From: Xanthostigma xanthostigma
Taxonomy: Eukaryota; Arthropoda; Insecta; Raphidioptera; Raphidiidae
Assembly (NCBI GenBank): GCA_963575645.1
Contig: OY754466.1
Coordinates: forward strand, 46,036,001 to 46,100,000
Length of the DNA stretch: 64,000 nt
Reading direction: 5' to 3'
Shown: positions 31,684 to 41,785 of the stretch, piece by piece
Position numbering within the stretch: the first letter of the stretch is position 1
Layout: each line of letters begins with the position of its first letter
Program-made: the position numbers and the translations under genes
Notes under the pieces: generated by a model
Seen by the model: the letters and a program-made list of their open reading frames with translations, nothing else
Told to the model about the DNA's origin: nothing
Databases searched by the model: none

Positions 31684-34600
31684 ATGTTCACTTGCGCCCG
31701 ATTCATCGCTCCTGCTGCAAGGACTGCTGTATGTACTATTCTTTATGTCCTTTCAATAACTTTATTTCAAAAATAATACGTTTTTTAATACTTTCGAAAT
31801 CGATAATTTTGAGCTATTTTAGTAAATAAGGTTATGGTAGGGGTAATTATGTAATATGCAGAATGGATTATTTTTAATTTTAACTTGTGAACTGATTGAT
31901 TATAGCTAGTACAGTGATATGATTGACTTATTGGAATACTTTTAATACATTTATTTTATCAAACTTTGACCTCCAGTAAATTCAAAGGTCGAGTAACTGC
32001 AAGAAAGTGTCCTCAGTGACATGTTTTTAATTTTGGATATTCGCCAAACTTTTGATAAAAATATTTATTGTATATTTAAAATACAAAAAAAAACACTTTA
32101 AAAACTTCTTGTTATATTTGTACAACCACAGAAATAATGTATTTTTGTCAATTAATGTTAGTTGCTTGTTTTAGAAAAACGATTTTTTTTTATAATCTGT
32201 TACAAATTCATTTTTCACTAACTTATGTAATGACTCAAAATCAATATTTTGTGCCTAAAAAGAGAAATCGACATTTTGTTTTTAAAAAAATATGTAGAAA
32301 AACTATTAATTGCTTTTCGTTATAAAGCTATTTTTGTATAACTTACATAATAATACCTATATAGGTATATTAGTTTTGTTTCATACAGGTGACAAACTTG
32401 TGGAAAAAATACTTTGTTTCAGCGAGACATTCAGACATTTATTTATTATTAGATCTGATTTTTGTAGAATTGTTACTTGCAGGTTAAAAAAGGGTTTCAG
32501 AATGCGCCCTTTAATTTATATCTATCATAGCACAAATAAACCTATAGCTGGTTGCTTAACATTTAAGAGTATTCATCCCTGCAAATACCCCCTGCACCCT
32601 TCATCTCAAATCTTTTCCCCTCGCCTAAAAACGGTTCGCGCTCTCCCGACGCTATTTTTAAAGCTAGAGGGTTCTGGTAAACGCCAAATGAAAGACAAAG
32701 AATCAGACTACAGATCCTTTAGGCGAATTTTTTGAAAAACAGTTTCGCCTACGTGTGAAATATTACGTAACTTATTATTTTTTTTTTCAAAAAGCTGTAA
32801 GTTTTTTCAGGAATTTTTTTTCGAAAAATTCGCCTGAAGGATCTGTAGTCTGATTCTTTGTCTTTTATTTGGCGTTTACCAGAACCCTCTAGCTTTAAAA
32901 ATAGCGTCGGGAGAGCGCGAACCGTTTTTAGGCGAGGGGAAAAGATTTGAAATGAAGGGTGCAGGGGGTATTTGCAGGGACGAATACTCTTACGAGCCTT
33001 TCTACAGAAGTTTCCCTATTTATTTGGTTTACAATTTAATTGTTTTCTAATTGTTTATATATTTCAAATTAATATTTAAATTACAGCTGGTTTCAAACTC
33101 AAAAGCATACATTAGACCTTTAAGTAGTGCAGTGCTTGGTCAGTCAAATGCACTTCAAAGGCAAACCCCAGTAAGCACAGCGACTCCAGTAAGCCTCCTT
33201 CCTGCCCTTCGGTCTTTCCAAACATCATCAGTCACGCGGGATATTGATTCAGCCGCCAAATTCATTGGTGCTGGAGCAGCTACTGTAGGAGTCGCTGGAT
33301 CGGGTTAGTTACTTTTTTTAACTCAGTTTCTCGCATTGCATGCGATTTTTAATACATAATTTTTCAAAACGATAATTGCTTGTTTTTACATAGTTTTTGT
33401 TTCAAGTTCACAGGAACGTGTTTCGAGTTCAGTTCATTCACATTTATTTTTACATGTTTCGTGTTGTAATCTTTATATTGAAAAAATAATTTTCAACCAA
33501 CATTTCTAAGTTCTAATCATATCATTTACGATAATTTTTGTTTTGAAGTAATTCTGATATCCAGTTTTGCAATAAAATTTATCAAAAACAGTAAAGAATC
33601 AACATTTTTAGAAAAGTCAGTTAAGATTTGTTCCGCTCAAAAAATAATATTTTATCAAAATATATTGATTAACTCTAAATAACAACAGATTTTTTAATTA
33701 CAGAATTTCTTGATACTTGTTTCCCGATATATTTTAGTTTCATATTTTTTTTTATAAACTGGGTATTAAAGTTATACAAGGTTGGTCACAGAAAAATCGA
33801 GGAAATGATGAGGAAATCATCAATTTTTTCTACAGCTTACTAACTTTTCTCTGTGCTTTGGTGACTGGGGGTGACTGCATGGCGGCAGACAATAGTCTTA
33901 AGTGGACGTGTGAGATTAATTTGCAGGTCCACTGAAATTTCATAAAAAATTTAAAATTGAATGAACAAATCACTCGCCAATAACAGCGTGTAGATCAGGC
34001 CTGGGCAAATGGCGGCCCACGGGCCGGATCCGGCCCGCAGCGCCATTTTATCTGGCCCGCGAAGCATTTTAGAAAATTTAAAATACTAGCGGAAATAGAA
34101 TGTGAGGACCTTTTTTTCTGCAAAATTTTGGCCCGCGGTCAAATTTTCATCAGCTATGTGGCCCGCCGATCAAAAGATTTACCCGCCCCTGGTGTAGATA
34201 AATGTCGGATCAAACTAAGTATTCAAAAAGTTGAAGATCTTTTTCTCTAGATATTTGTGGCCAACCTGAAAATGTGCCTTGAGTGTTGTCAATTTTTAAA
34301 CGTGTTCATTATTGTGACAGGTATTGGTATCGGTGCAGTGTTTGGATGTCTGATAATCGGTTATGCACGTAATCCTTCTCTCAAGCAACAAATGTTCTCA
34401 TACGCAATTCTTGGTTTTGCACTATCGGAAGCTATGGGCTTGTTTTGTTTAATGATAGCATTCCTTTTGTTGTTTGCGCTGTAAATATAAAGTTAACCTA
34501 ATAATGTGTATTAATTTATAATAATTTATGCATACAGTTTTTATTATATGATTAATGTTTTACTAATTAACGTCGTGATTTGTCAAATGTTTTCATGTAC

Positions 34601-35425
34601 AGCATCGCATGTGTGTGCTTTATACTAATTCACATCAAAAGTTGAAGAAGCTCTGAAAAATATACTATTTATTGTAGACTGTAGTGATCAATTCTGACTA
34701 GACCGTAAGCTTCTTGAAGTTTTGTTGGTAATTTTAGTTATATTAAACTGGAAAGTAATAACTTATTAGAAAATACGTTGGAGTTCCGCTGATTCAACTA
34801 ATTGAGACCGAGCCCTGTTTGGATTAGCTGAATAACTAGTTTGAATGAACCTTGTCAAACATGGCTTTATTAATTTTGTATTTGTGGCACGGCACTACAA
34901 TAAAATACTTTCTTTAAGTGTGGAATTCTAACTATTTTTGTACTATTAATACCATTTAAATTTAACTGGAAAATTTCTTCTCTACTAACCGATGTTCGAA
35001 TTAGCGGAACTCCATCGTAGTTAGGGAAAATAAAATGGAAGGCAGTGCATGTAGTATGCCTTAGATTAGTGGTAAGTTTTCGATGAAAAATTGTATTTAT
35101 AAATTTTGTGAAGAGGATCAACAGGAACTTAACATCTGGTTAGTGTATTCACTACTTTAAGTATTTTTAAATTCCTCTTTCCAAATGTTCATAGAGTAGT
35201 TCTCTTATCAATGGGAGTTGAATCTGAATCGGGTTTGTAATGCGTTTTGTTGGTGTTATAGGTGCTGGTATTGGATCAGTATTCGGCTCGTTAATCATCG
35301 GCTATGCAAGGAATCCATCTTTGAAACAGCAACTTTTCTCATACGCCATCTTAGGTTTCGCTTTGTCCGAGGCCATGGGACTGTTCTGTCTTATGATGGC
35401 CTTCCTGTTGTTGTTCGCTTTCTAA
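31684..35425 (+). CDS. ATPsynC: ATP synthase F0 subunit c (lipid-binding protein), mitochondrial
   Basis: A non-coding exon ends at 31147 and the next exon begins at 31651. Coding exons are 31684-31728 ([15 protein letters not shown]), 33087-33303, and one of two terminal exons: 34321-34484 or 35262-35425. Either gives 426 nt, 141 aa. Residues 1-66 are a mitochondrial targeting presequence (Arg/Ser-rich, ending SFQTSSVTR). The mature 75-residue hairpin starts [20 protein letters not shown]. It has two membrane helices joined by the polar loop ARNPSLKQQ, and the proton-carrying glutamate is E124 (E58 of the mature protein) in [12 protein letters not shown]. The subunit forms the rotor ring of complex V in the inner membrane. 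The form using the second exon ([10 protein letters not shown], ending LLFAF) is the canonical insect sequence; the first exon encodes a variant differing at 6 of 54 residues. Confidence 0.96.
32564..32992. repeat. Large palindromic element in ATP synthase c intron
   Basis: Arms of ~175 bp (TAAGAGTATTCATCCCTGCA, TTTTCCCCTCGCCTAAAAAC, CGCTCTCCCGACGC, AGACAAAGAATCAGACTACA and mirrors) surround ~80 bp of AT-rich spacer. No flanking duplication was found and there is no coding. The long open frame across the left arm is a by-product. Confidence 0.8.
33996..34191. mobile_element. hAT-like MITE 130 bp upstream of alternative exon 3A
   Basis: Ends are CAGGCCTGGGCAAATGGCGG and TTACCCGCCCCTG, flanked by perfect 8-bp duplications GTGTAGAT at 33988-33995 and 34192-34199. 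GGCCCGC motifs recur on both sides. Only 196 bp, non-coding, in the intron just upstream of the first terminal exon. Confidence 0.88.
34321..34484 (+). CDS. ATPsynC: Alternative terminal exon 3A of ATP synthase c
   Basis: Acceptor TTGTGACAG|GT, 164 nt, in the same phase as exon 3B. It encodes [20 protein letters not shown] and then [20 protein letters not shown], ending LLFAL. Compared with 3B there are six substitutions (I89/A, A93/S, C97/S, M112/L, I133/M, L141/F), while the essential glutamate and loop are kept. Silent positions differ heavily. An AATAAA follows at 34899-34904, before exon 3B, so this can be an alternative last exon with its own polyadenylation. Confidence 0.85.
35262..35425 (+). 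CDS. ATPsynC: Canonical terminal exon 3B of ATP synthase c
   Basis: Acceptor GTGTTATAG|GT, 164 nt, encoding [20 protein letters not shown] to LLFAF, identical in wording to the usual insect c subunit apart from minor changes. The polyadenylation signal AATAAA is at 35638-35643. To use it, splicing must skip exon 3A and its poly(A) signal. Confidence 0.93.
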
Positions 35426-35643
35426 GCGATCATCCTGCACATAAAATCACTGCCGAAGTCCACCACAAGGCCCTATCACTATTCCATGGAAAACAACAAA
35501 CAATACGTCGAGACATCGTTTCATATGCAGCATATTATATATTATGACTGGATTGTGATCCACAACATCCCATCACATATTCAATCATAACTGTTCCATG
35601 GTTTATACCAGCGATTGATTAAACAAAAATTTAATTTAATAAA

Positions 35644-36370
35644 ATCATGTAGCGTATATATTTTTATTTTATTTCGGCAATAGGACTCTTATCGAATAAT
35701 TGTTTTCATTGTATGTAGGTTTTTTGCTACTTCAGAAATAAACATATGCCAATATGTTTTTTAATCATATTTGTTAATATCCAGTGACTTCAGGTACTAT
35801 TCAATTATTCAACAATTGACATATGTTTTTAAAGAGTTGCATACGCGCTCTACTGATCTTTTATTATATATTATTACCAACTTGGCAAAATACTGTTTTT
35901 TTTTTCTATGTAAAATCGAGAGATGCAAACATGTTATGTACAGCGTTAGAAAAACGAATAAAATACCTTTTTTTGTGAAATTATTTCTCAATTAAGGCAT
36001 TGTGAAACAGTATATTATTATTTTTAATTTTCCCTATTCACATCTTCCATTTATGAGAAAATTGTTGATTAAAAATATTTCGTTGTCTGATATTCAGGTT
36101 TAAGATTTTGCTGTATAGTATAGAGATCTGTTGTAATAAATAAAAATCCGTTTATTTCCTTTTGGATAAATAGTTATTTTTCTTACTTTGGACCTATTAA
36201 GTTTTTCTTTACAACTGTCTGTTGTGAAATTTGGACATTCTGGATGACATTTAAATTAATGTTTTTGTAGTAAATTTTTGAAAGATTGGGAAGAAAAAAT
36301 AGTAAAAAAGTAGCTTTTATTGAAATGTCCATATCAGTAGGCAATTTTATATCTGATATTTTTGCTTTAA
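35644..36370. other. Intergenic, nothing recognised
   Basis: AT-rich spacer after the ATP synthase poly(A) signal; no gene or inverted repeat is supported. Confidence 0.5.
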
Positions 36371-36474
36371 GCCAGGCCACACATCAAGGAAAATAGAAAC
36401 GTGAAATACGAAACAGTTTGTGCTTCATCGATGCACAAACCAGAGAAAATTAAATTATTTTGTTTCAGTTAGCA

Positions 36475-36719
36475 ATGGACACCGATGATAGTTTGGACGA
36501 CGCAGTAGTTGGGGTTGTAAGCACATTATTATTTTATTAAAACACAAAAATAAATCAAAACGAAAGAAACGGCGTTACTGGGTACATCCATATAACCACA
36601 TAAATTTTAAACATGGTTCTTATATAGTGTCAAAAGTATTAAGTGAGCATCCGGACAAATTTCAGTCTTTTTATAGAATGTCAATAACTGACACAAACAC
36701 TACATTAAATTCTTCATAG
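36475..36719 (+). pseudogene. Truncated, frameshifted Harbinger nuclease start
   Basis: The ATG at 36475 opens MDTDDSLDDAVVGVVSTLLF and then hits TAA. A shifted frame continues SKRKKRRYWVHPYNHINFKH, then SYIVSKVLSEHPDKFQSFYR and MSITDTNTTLN. The RRYWVHP and FQSFYRMS blocks are typical of the N-terminal part of HARBI1-like transposases. The frame ends where the element at 36716-36931 is inserted. No catalytic residues remain. Confidence 0.75.
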
Positions 36720-36931
36720 TAAAGGAGAAAATTAACGGGTGAAATAGCCAATTTAGAGTTCTAGAGAATTTTTATTTTTAAAGTATGGTCGACGTTTCGC
36801 TAACGTTTGTTAGCATCCTCAGGACCTAGAATCATAGAAATATACACAATATGAGTACAGTAATTAGCAGAAATACATAACATCCGTTAATTTTCTCCTT
36901 TACTATCAAGATCACAGCCGTCATCATATCA
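36716..36931 (-). repeat. Hammerhead-bearing palindromic insertion in Harbinger remnant
   Basis: Arms ATAGTAAAGGAGAAAATTAA and complement lie at 36716-36740 and 36883-36906, followed by a one-sided tail to 36931. A 14-bp duplication ACATTAAATTMTTC (one mismatch) is at 36702-36715 and 36932-36945. The minus strand between 36826 and 36787 reads GGTC, CTGAGGA, U, GCTAAC-AAAC-GTTAGC, GAAACGTC, GACC, a complete hammerhead-type core with a paired stem I. Confidence 0.85.
36787..36826 (-). ncRNA. Hammerhead-like ribozyme motif, best copy
   Basis: Minus strand, 5' to 3': stem I strand GGTC (36826-36823), core CTGAGGA (36822-36816, matching CUGANGA), an extra U, stem II GCTAAC/GTTAGC with an AAAC loop, then GAAACGTC (36798-36791) that supplies the GAAA core, a minimal ACGU stem III and a GUC cleavage triplet, and stem I strand GACC (36790-36787). 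Hammerheads with reduced stem III that act as dimers are known from Penelope-like elements. The extra U after the core is a departure from the textbook form. Activity is not shown. Confidence 0.65.
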
Positions 36932-37184
36932 ACATTAAATTATTCGTCGTCTTTCATTTTTGAAATTGATCAAATATTGCCTGCAACGCGAAACAAGAAA
37001 CAAAAATATAGAACAGAACCTATTCATGTAAACACGTTTGTCGTTTCTATAGAATTTGCTTCGCTATTACGTCACATGAAACACATTTCGTTGATGTGCG
37101 TATTCTCATTTACGGCAATGTGTACTTATTTCATGAAACGTGTTTCTTGTTTCACATTCCATGTTTCCTTGATGTGTGGCCGGC

Positions 37185-37649
37185 CTAAAAGCTACCGCAG
37201 TTCCCTATGTACATTTCTATAAATTATGAAAATAAGGAACATGGTAACATCTATTATAGAGGATCAACAATCAACAGCTGAGCCACGTCTATAGGTGGAC
37301 AATAAACGACCAATAAAAGCTATTGTTAACTAATTAGCTTGCATAGTTACTGTAAGATCACAGTAAATATTGAAATAGAAAATCAGAAAATAAGCAATCA
37401 TTAATTGAACAGTGAATATGGTGAAATTTCTAAAAAAATTGTTTTGACATCCAAAGTCCATTTTGTATCAAAATTCTATAAAAAGGTAGTTCGGCTCTGG
37501 ATATGGTGCCATAGAGCTATTCAGTAAATTATTTTGATCATGTACACCAGGAGTCTAGAGATATATCATTCTTTTTAGGGTAATTTGTATCCTTGCATGT
37601 GACTTTCTGTAGTACAGGTTGGCACATTCCTGAACTGCCATCCAGTTGA
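37185..37649. other. RpL15 upstream region
   Basis: No gene is seen in this AT-rich stretch between the Harbinger remnant and the likely RpL15 start region. Confidence 0.45.
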
Positions 37650-37664
37650 CTTTCTTTCCGGCTG
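37650..37664 (+). promoter_or_regulatory. RpL15: Candidate TOP-type transcription start of RpL15
   Basis: CTTTCTTTCCGGCTG is a pyrimidine tract of the kind used at ribosomal-protein transcription starts (TCT initiator/5' TOP) and is directly followed by GTGTTT, a possible weak donor. The downstream acceptor TATTATAG at 37935 lies 18 bp before the start codon. Only the tract itself is seen; the start site is inferred. Confidence 0.4.
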
Positions 37665-37953
37665 GTGTTTTGTGTAAATCAGAGAAGTACGAATTGTTTA
37701 AATATTATTATCCTATTTTATTTCAAACATCTTATTTTAGTTATGCAAAATAAGTTAATCTGTGATAATGTGAATCGTTTATTTGACGGTCCATGCAATT
37801 ATATTTTGAAACCTTGTAATATTAATATTTCCATTTAAACGTGTTTATTTTTTCACATTGCTTTCTCGTGAAAACAAGTTTTCTGCACACTATACTGTTT
37901 TGCCAGATTTAACGAAGTTTTTTTTTCTATTATAGAGCCCTTCATAAAAGAAG

Positions 37954-39705
37954 ATGGGGGCTTACAAATATGTTCAGGAGTTGGCCCGCAAAAAACAGAG
38001 CGATGTTATGCGATTTTTGCATCGTATACGAGTATGGCAATACCGTCAACTTACAAAAATGCATAGAGCACCTAGACCATCGCGTCCAGACAAAGCTCGC
38101 AGATTAGGCTATCGTGCCAAGCAAGGTGAGCTGTTTGTTTTTAAACTTTCTGTAAATTGGCGTAGTTTCAACCATAACAAGAATGTCGACAATCCGCCGT
38201 GAAATGTAGAGATTGAGTTCTAATTGCAATGAGGCTTTGATTAAATGAACATTAATGACCTAAGCTAATAGGCCCCACTCACGATCAAACTTCATGCCAC
38301 AGTTCAGTGTTCAAACTTATAGTTCAGTGAAGCATGATAATGTGTGGGACAAATAAACACTGAAACCAACACTGAAGTCAAGCATGAACTCATCAAATGC
38401 ATCTTAATTTTTGAACGACTTCAGTGTTCAAGTAAACTGCTGTGTGTGTGGGTTTTTTTCAGTTCAGTTTTTGGAGTTCTGTGTTTTGTACAACCAGAAG
38501 CCAAAAATCTCAATGTTGCTGCAAGTCTTTCTTGTGTAGAAATAGATTTTCGTATATTTGTATCCTGGTTCTTAATAAATAGGGTAACTAATTCCAGTAA
38601 ATAATTGTAAGTCCAATCAAGCGGTTCAAGATGTAATTCATTAATCAAATAAACATGACTTCTTGAATCACGCATTTCTAACAAATTTTTCACCCATATT
38701 CTTCTTTTTTTTCTTATTTCCCTGTTTTAAATACAATCCCATAGCTATGAACAGCCAATCCTCACCATTTAAATAACTCATTTAGTTCTTATTAATTATC
38801 TATAGTATAATATTATAGTATGTATATAATATATATTTTATATATCTATACTCGACGAGTGTATGCCAACAACTGAACCAAACTGAACACAAAAAATTTA
38901 AAAAAATGAGCAGTTTACATGAACTGTGTGTGGTACCAGTCAGTCTTTCGATTAATCGGTCCAACTTCACTGAACACTGAACTGTGGCTTGAAGTTTGAT
39001 CGTGAGTGGGGCCTATAACGTCGGCAATCTAGTTGTATTCTTGAAAACGCCATTATTTTAATGATGCCATGTACCACACTTAGAGCTTTTGTCGGAATAA
39101 TTTTTTCTGTAGAACTACTGTTAACCAGTGAACTTTTGTTACTTAAATAAGACATGTCTAACACTGCAAACTATTTTAGGTTATGTTATCTATCGTATCA
39201 GAATTCGTCGTGGTGGTCGTAAACGTCCAGTACCCAAGGGAGCCACCTATGGTAAACCCAAAAGTCATGGAGTCAATCAACTGAAACCAGTCAGGAACTT
39301 GCAATCCATTGCCGAAGAACGTGTAGGAAGACGCTGCGGCGGTCTTCGAGTTTTGAACTCATACTGGGTGGCTCAGGATTCGTCTTACAAATATTTCGAA
39401 ATTATTTTAGTTGACCCATCCCATAACGTAAGTATTTCATTGCATATGGCAGAGAAATCGTTGATTTTGTATGAAATAGTGGAGTCTCATCAAACCTATT
39501 TTGTTACCAGGCTATCCGAAAAGATCCGAAAGCTAACTGGATATGCCATGCTGTCAACAAACATCGTGAATTGCGCGGTAAGACATCCGCTGGCAGGTCA
39601 TCTAGAGGTCTTGGTAAAGGACACAGATATACTCAGACAATTGGAGGTTCCCGCCGGGCTGCGTGGCTACGACGAAATTCTTTACAGTTGCGAAGAAAAC
39701 GATAA
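37954..39705 (+). CDS. RpL15: Large-subunit ribosomal protein L15 (eL15)
   Basis: Three coding exons: 37954-38125, 39180-39427, 39511-39705. They total 615 nt, 204 aa, exactly the usual animal eL15 length. The product starts [20 protein letters not shown]. It continues through [80 protein letters not shown] and [20 protein letters not shown], and ends [13 protein letters not shown]. eL15 is an RNA-binding structural protein of the 60S subunit. Acceptor at 37935 implies a spliced 5' UTR. AATAAA lies at 39786-39791. Intron 1 holds a Harbinger element. An open frame runs on through intron 2, but the spliced product matches the family. Confidence 0.97.
38270..39014 (-). mobile_element. PIF/Harbinger non-autonomous element, copy A, in RpL15 intron 1
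   Basis: Ends AGGCCCCACTCACGATCAAA and complement TTTGATCGTGAGTGGGGCCT; TA adjoins GGCCCC on both sides. Sub-terminal CTTCATGCCACAGTTCAGTG is shared by both ends. The minus strand carries a broken transposase start (next entry). A second copy in opposite orientation is at 48393-49162 in eIF4B. Confidence 0.85.
38421..38790 (-). pseudogene. Harbinger nuclease N-terminal remnant, copy A
   Basis: The minus strand reads [20 protein letters not shown], then a deletion relative to copy B (the NNYLRMDE block is gone), then [20 protein letters not shown] and [10 protein letters not shown]. This is the region before the catalytic DDE domain of HARBI1-like proteins. It then runs into non-homologous sequence. 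Not functional. Confidence 0.75.
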
Positions 39706-39960
39706 GAAATCTAAATTATTTATGTGCATCTTTGCATATACAAATTCTTTTTTATTTTTGTCATTGTTTGCTGTTATTTTGTACAAATAAATATCACTTC
39801 AGTGGCTGTATGTGGTTTATTTACTTATATTGCCATTTTTTTTACACCTAGGAATCCTAACACCATAAAATCTTAAGTTGGTCACTAACTTGCATTGAAC
39901 CGCGCGAAGTACCTTGATTTCAAAATGTTTCGTAAATTAAGGAAACTAGCACACAGATTT

Positions 39961-41785
39961 CACTATATAGTCCAATCGGTGGAGATAAAAAGCTGCAGAA
40001 ATTCGCAAACAGGCTGAATTTTTTTTTAATAAGTAGTTTAAAGTGTACTGATTGAAATAAAAAAAAGTTCATTCGTCTATCGATTTCCCAAAATAAAAAA
40101 AATTGAAAATCATTTTGATTTTCAAAATTCTTTGATATTTTGAAAATTAAAAAAGATAGGAAGAAATAAAAAATACCATGTTGTAGAAGACGTTTTTTTC
40201 TATAAAAAAGATATCTTATACTTTTTTCGTCCGACTTATAGTTTGCCCGCAAAAAATTCTTTAAACTATGTATCTATTTTACGCGCAGGACGCTCGGCTA
40301 GCCATGCGAGAACCTGCTTTTTCATGTCCGGCGTATTGAATTATAATATTTTACATACTTATAGAGTAATAAAATAAAAATTCAAATAGCCTATCTTCAA
40401 GTAGAAAATCTGAATTTTTCAATGGTGTAGTTAATTTTTTTTTTTGAATAAAATATGTATAAAAATGCAAGTATAGATATATATTTGAATCAAAAATCGA
40501 ACGTTGCAATAATAATTTTTTTTAAACACAAGTAAAAGTCGTAAATTTTTTTTGAACCTGGTAAACTATTCTTTAGATGTTCTTTTTCATAAATAAAAAT
40601 TCCTGACCATAAATCTTATCTCGTTATTAAATACGGCCCTTGTTACTATTTTCAATTTTTTCGGAATCTTGAATTCACTGGAAAAAATATTTTTAAACCT
40701 CTGTAACACGATGAAAACTTAACGGATTTCAATGTATATTTTTTTAAATCGTAGGTATAATTAAGTGTATTAAGAATCACTAAGTATAAATTTGTTAAGT
40801 TTTCAATTTTTTTTAATATTAACGATTTTTCATCCATAAAGAGAAAACAGACATTTTCTTGTTTTTTCGTTTGTATCTTTTTATATCGTTGAATATAAAA
40901 TTTCATACTATTACATTACGAAGATAAATACTCAAGGAATAGAATGTGATATGTGGCTAGGTAAGAAAGTATCTAGGTAAAAAATACAATGGAAATTAAA
41001 ACAGGTAAACAAATCTTTGATTAACGTCTGATTAGAACTCTTCAATAAATAAAATTATCCAGCAATTTTTCCATGACTACTTAATAAAAAATTGTTTGTT
41101 ATTATTTTTTCATTATTTTGATAATCATTAATAATTTTGAAAGATTTTATAAAAAGCTAATTAGAATTAATATCTCAAAAATGGTGCATTTTATAGGAAA
41201 ATCATAAGAGACCTTTTTTCTTTAGAATTGTCCAAAAAACCTAAAAAAATTGGTTCCGACGCCCAAAACAAAAAAAAATTATTTTCCGAAAATTTTTTGC
41301 AAATTTTGAAATTTTTTTTTGAAAAAATTTTGTTTTTTTTAAATTTTTTATTTGGAATATTTAGAATATGCATTTCTAGACAAATAGTGTTATAAACATT
41401 TTTGTAAAATTTAATGATTCTTGCTCTGCAAAGTGATTTATTTGCTTATTTGCCGACGCAAGATGGCTTACTAACTTTCCGAATTTTTTCCAGGTAAACT
41501 ATAGCTCTGACGAAAAAAGTACAAGATATCTTTTTTATAGAAAAAAATGTCCCCTACAAGGCAGTATTTTTTATTTATCTCTATCTTTATCCCAGCTTAA
41601 AATATTCAAGAGTTATGAAAATAAAAATTTTTTTCAAAATTTTTTTTGACTTTGGGAAATCGATAGACGAATGAACTTTTTTCTATTTCAATCAGTACAC
41701 TTCAAGCTACTCATAAAAAAAATTTGAGTCTGTTTGCGAATTTCTGGAGCTTTTGGTTTAAAATTGTCTCCACCGACTGGACTAA
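39961..41785. repeat. Long imperfect inverted repeat downstream of RpL15
   Basis: About 39961-40250 (CCAATCGGTGGAGA, GAAATTCGCAAACAG, GTTCATTCGTCTATCGATTT, AAGATATCTTATACTTTTTT) is mirrored at about 41490-41785 at roughly 80% identity. The interior is AT-rich and includes a fragment of the palindrome family of 13306 (at ~41018-41160). No coding frame is supported. Possibly an old terminal-inverted-repeat element. Confidence 0.6.

Larger units (their letters stand above)
36371..37184. mobile_element. PIF/Harbinger remnant with TIR 'GCCRGGCCACACATCAAGG'
   Basis: Ends GCCAGGCCACACATCAAGGA and complement TTTCCTTGATGTGTGGCCGGC bound 814 bp. Inside are the first ~80 codons of a Harbinger nuclease and, interrupting it, a hammerhead-bearing palindrome. 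Adenine/thymine-rich bases (TTTA / TAAA) flank the ends, compatible with the TTA-type preference of Harbinger, but the exact duplication is unclear. Confidence 0.78.

Noticed and set aside
32310-32735. 141-codon frame in the ATP synthase c intron
   Set aside because: It runs across one arm of a palindrome and has no recognisable domain or splice context.
32820-32860. CCTGAAGGATC in a palindrome as another hammerhead core
   Set aside because: No GAAAC block or pairing stem II follows, so it does not fit the motif.
39128-39790. Continuous 220-codon frame over RpL15 exons 2 and 3
   Set aside because: It reads through intron 2 and, after it, exon 3 in the wrong frame. Splicing 39427 to 39511 restores the exact 204-residue eL15 sequence.
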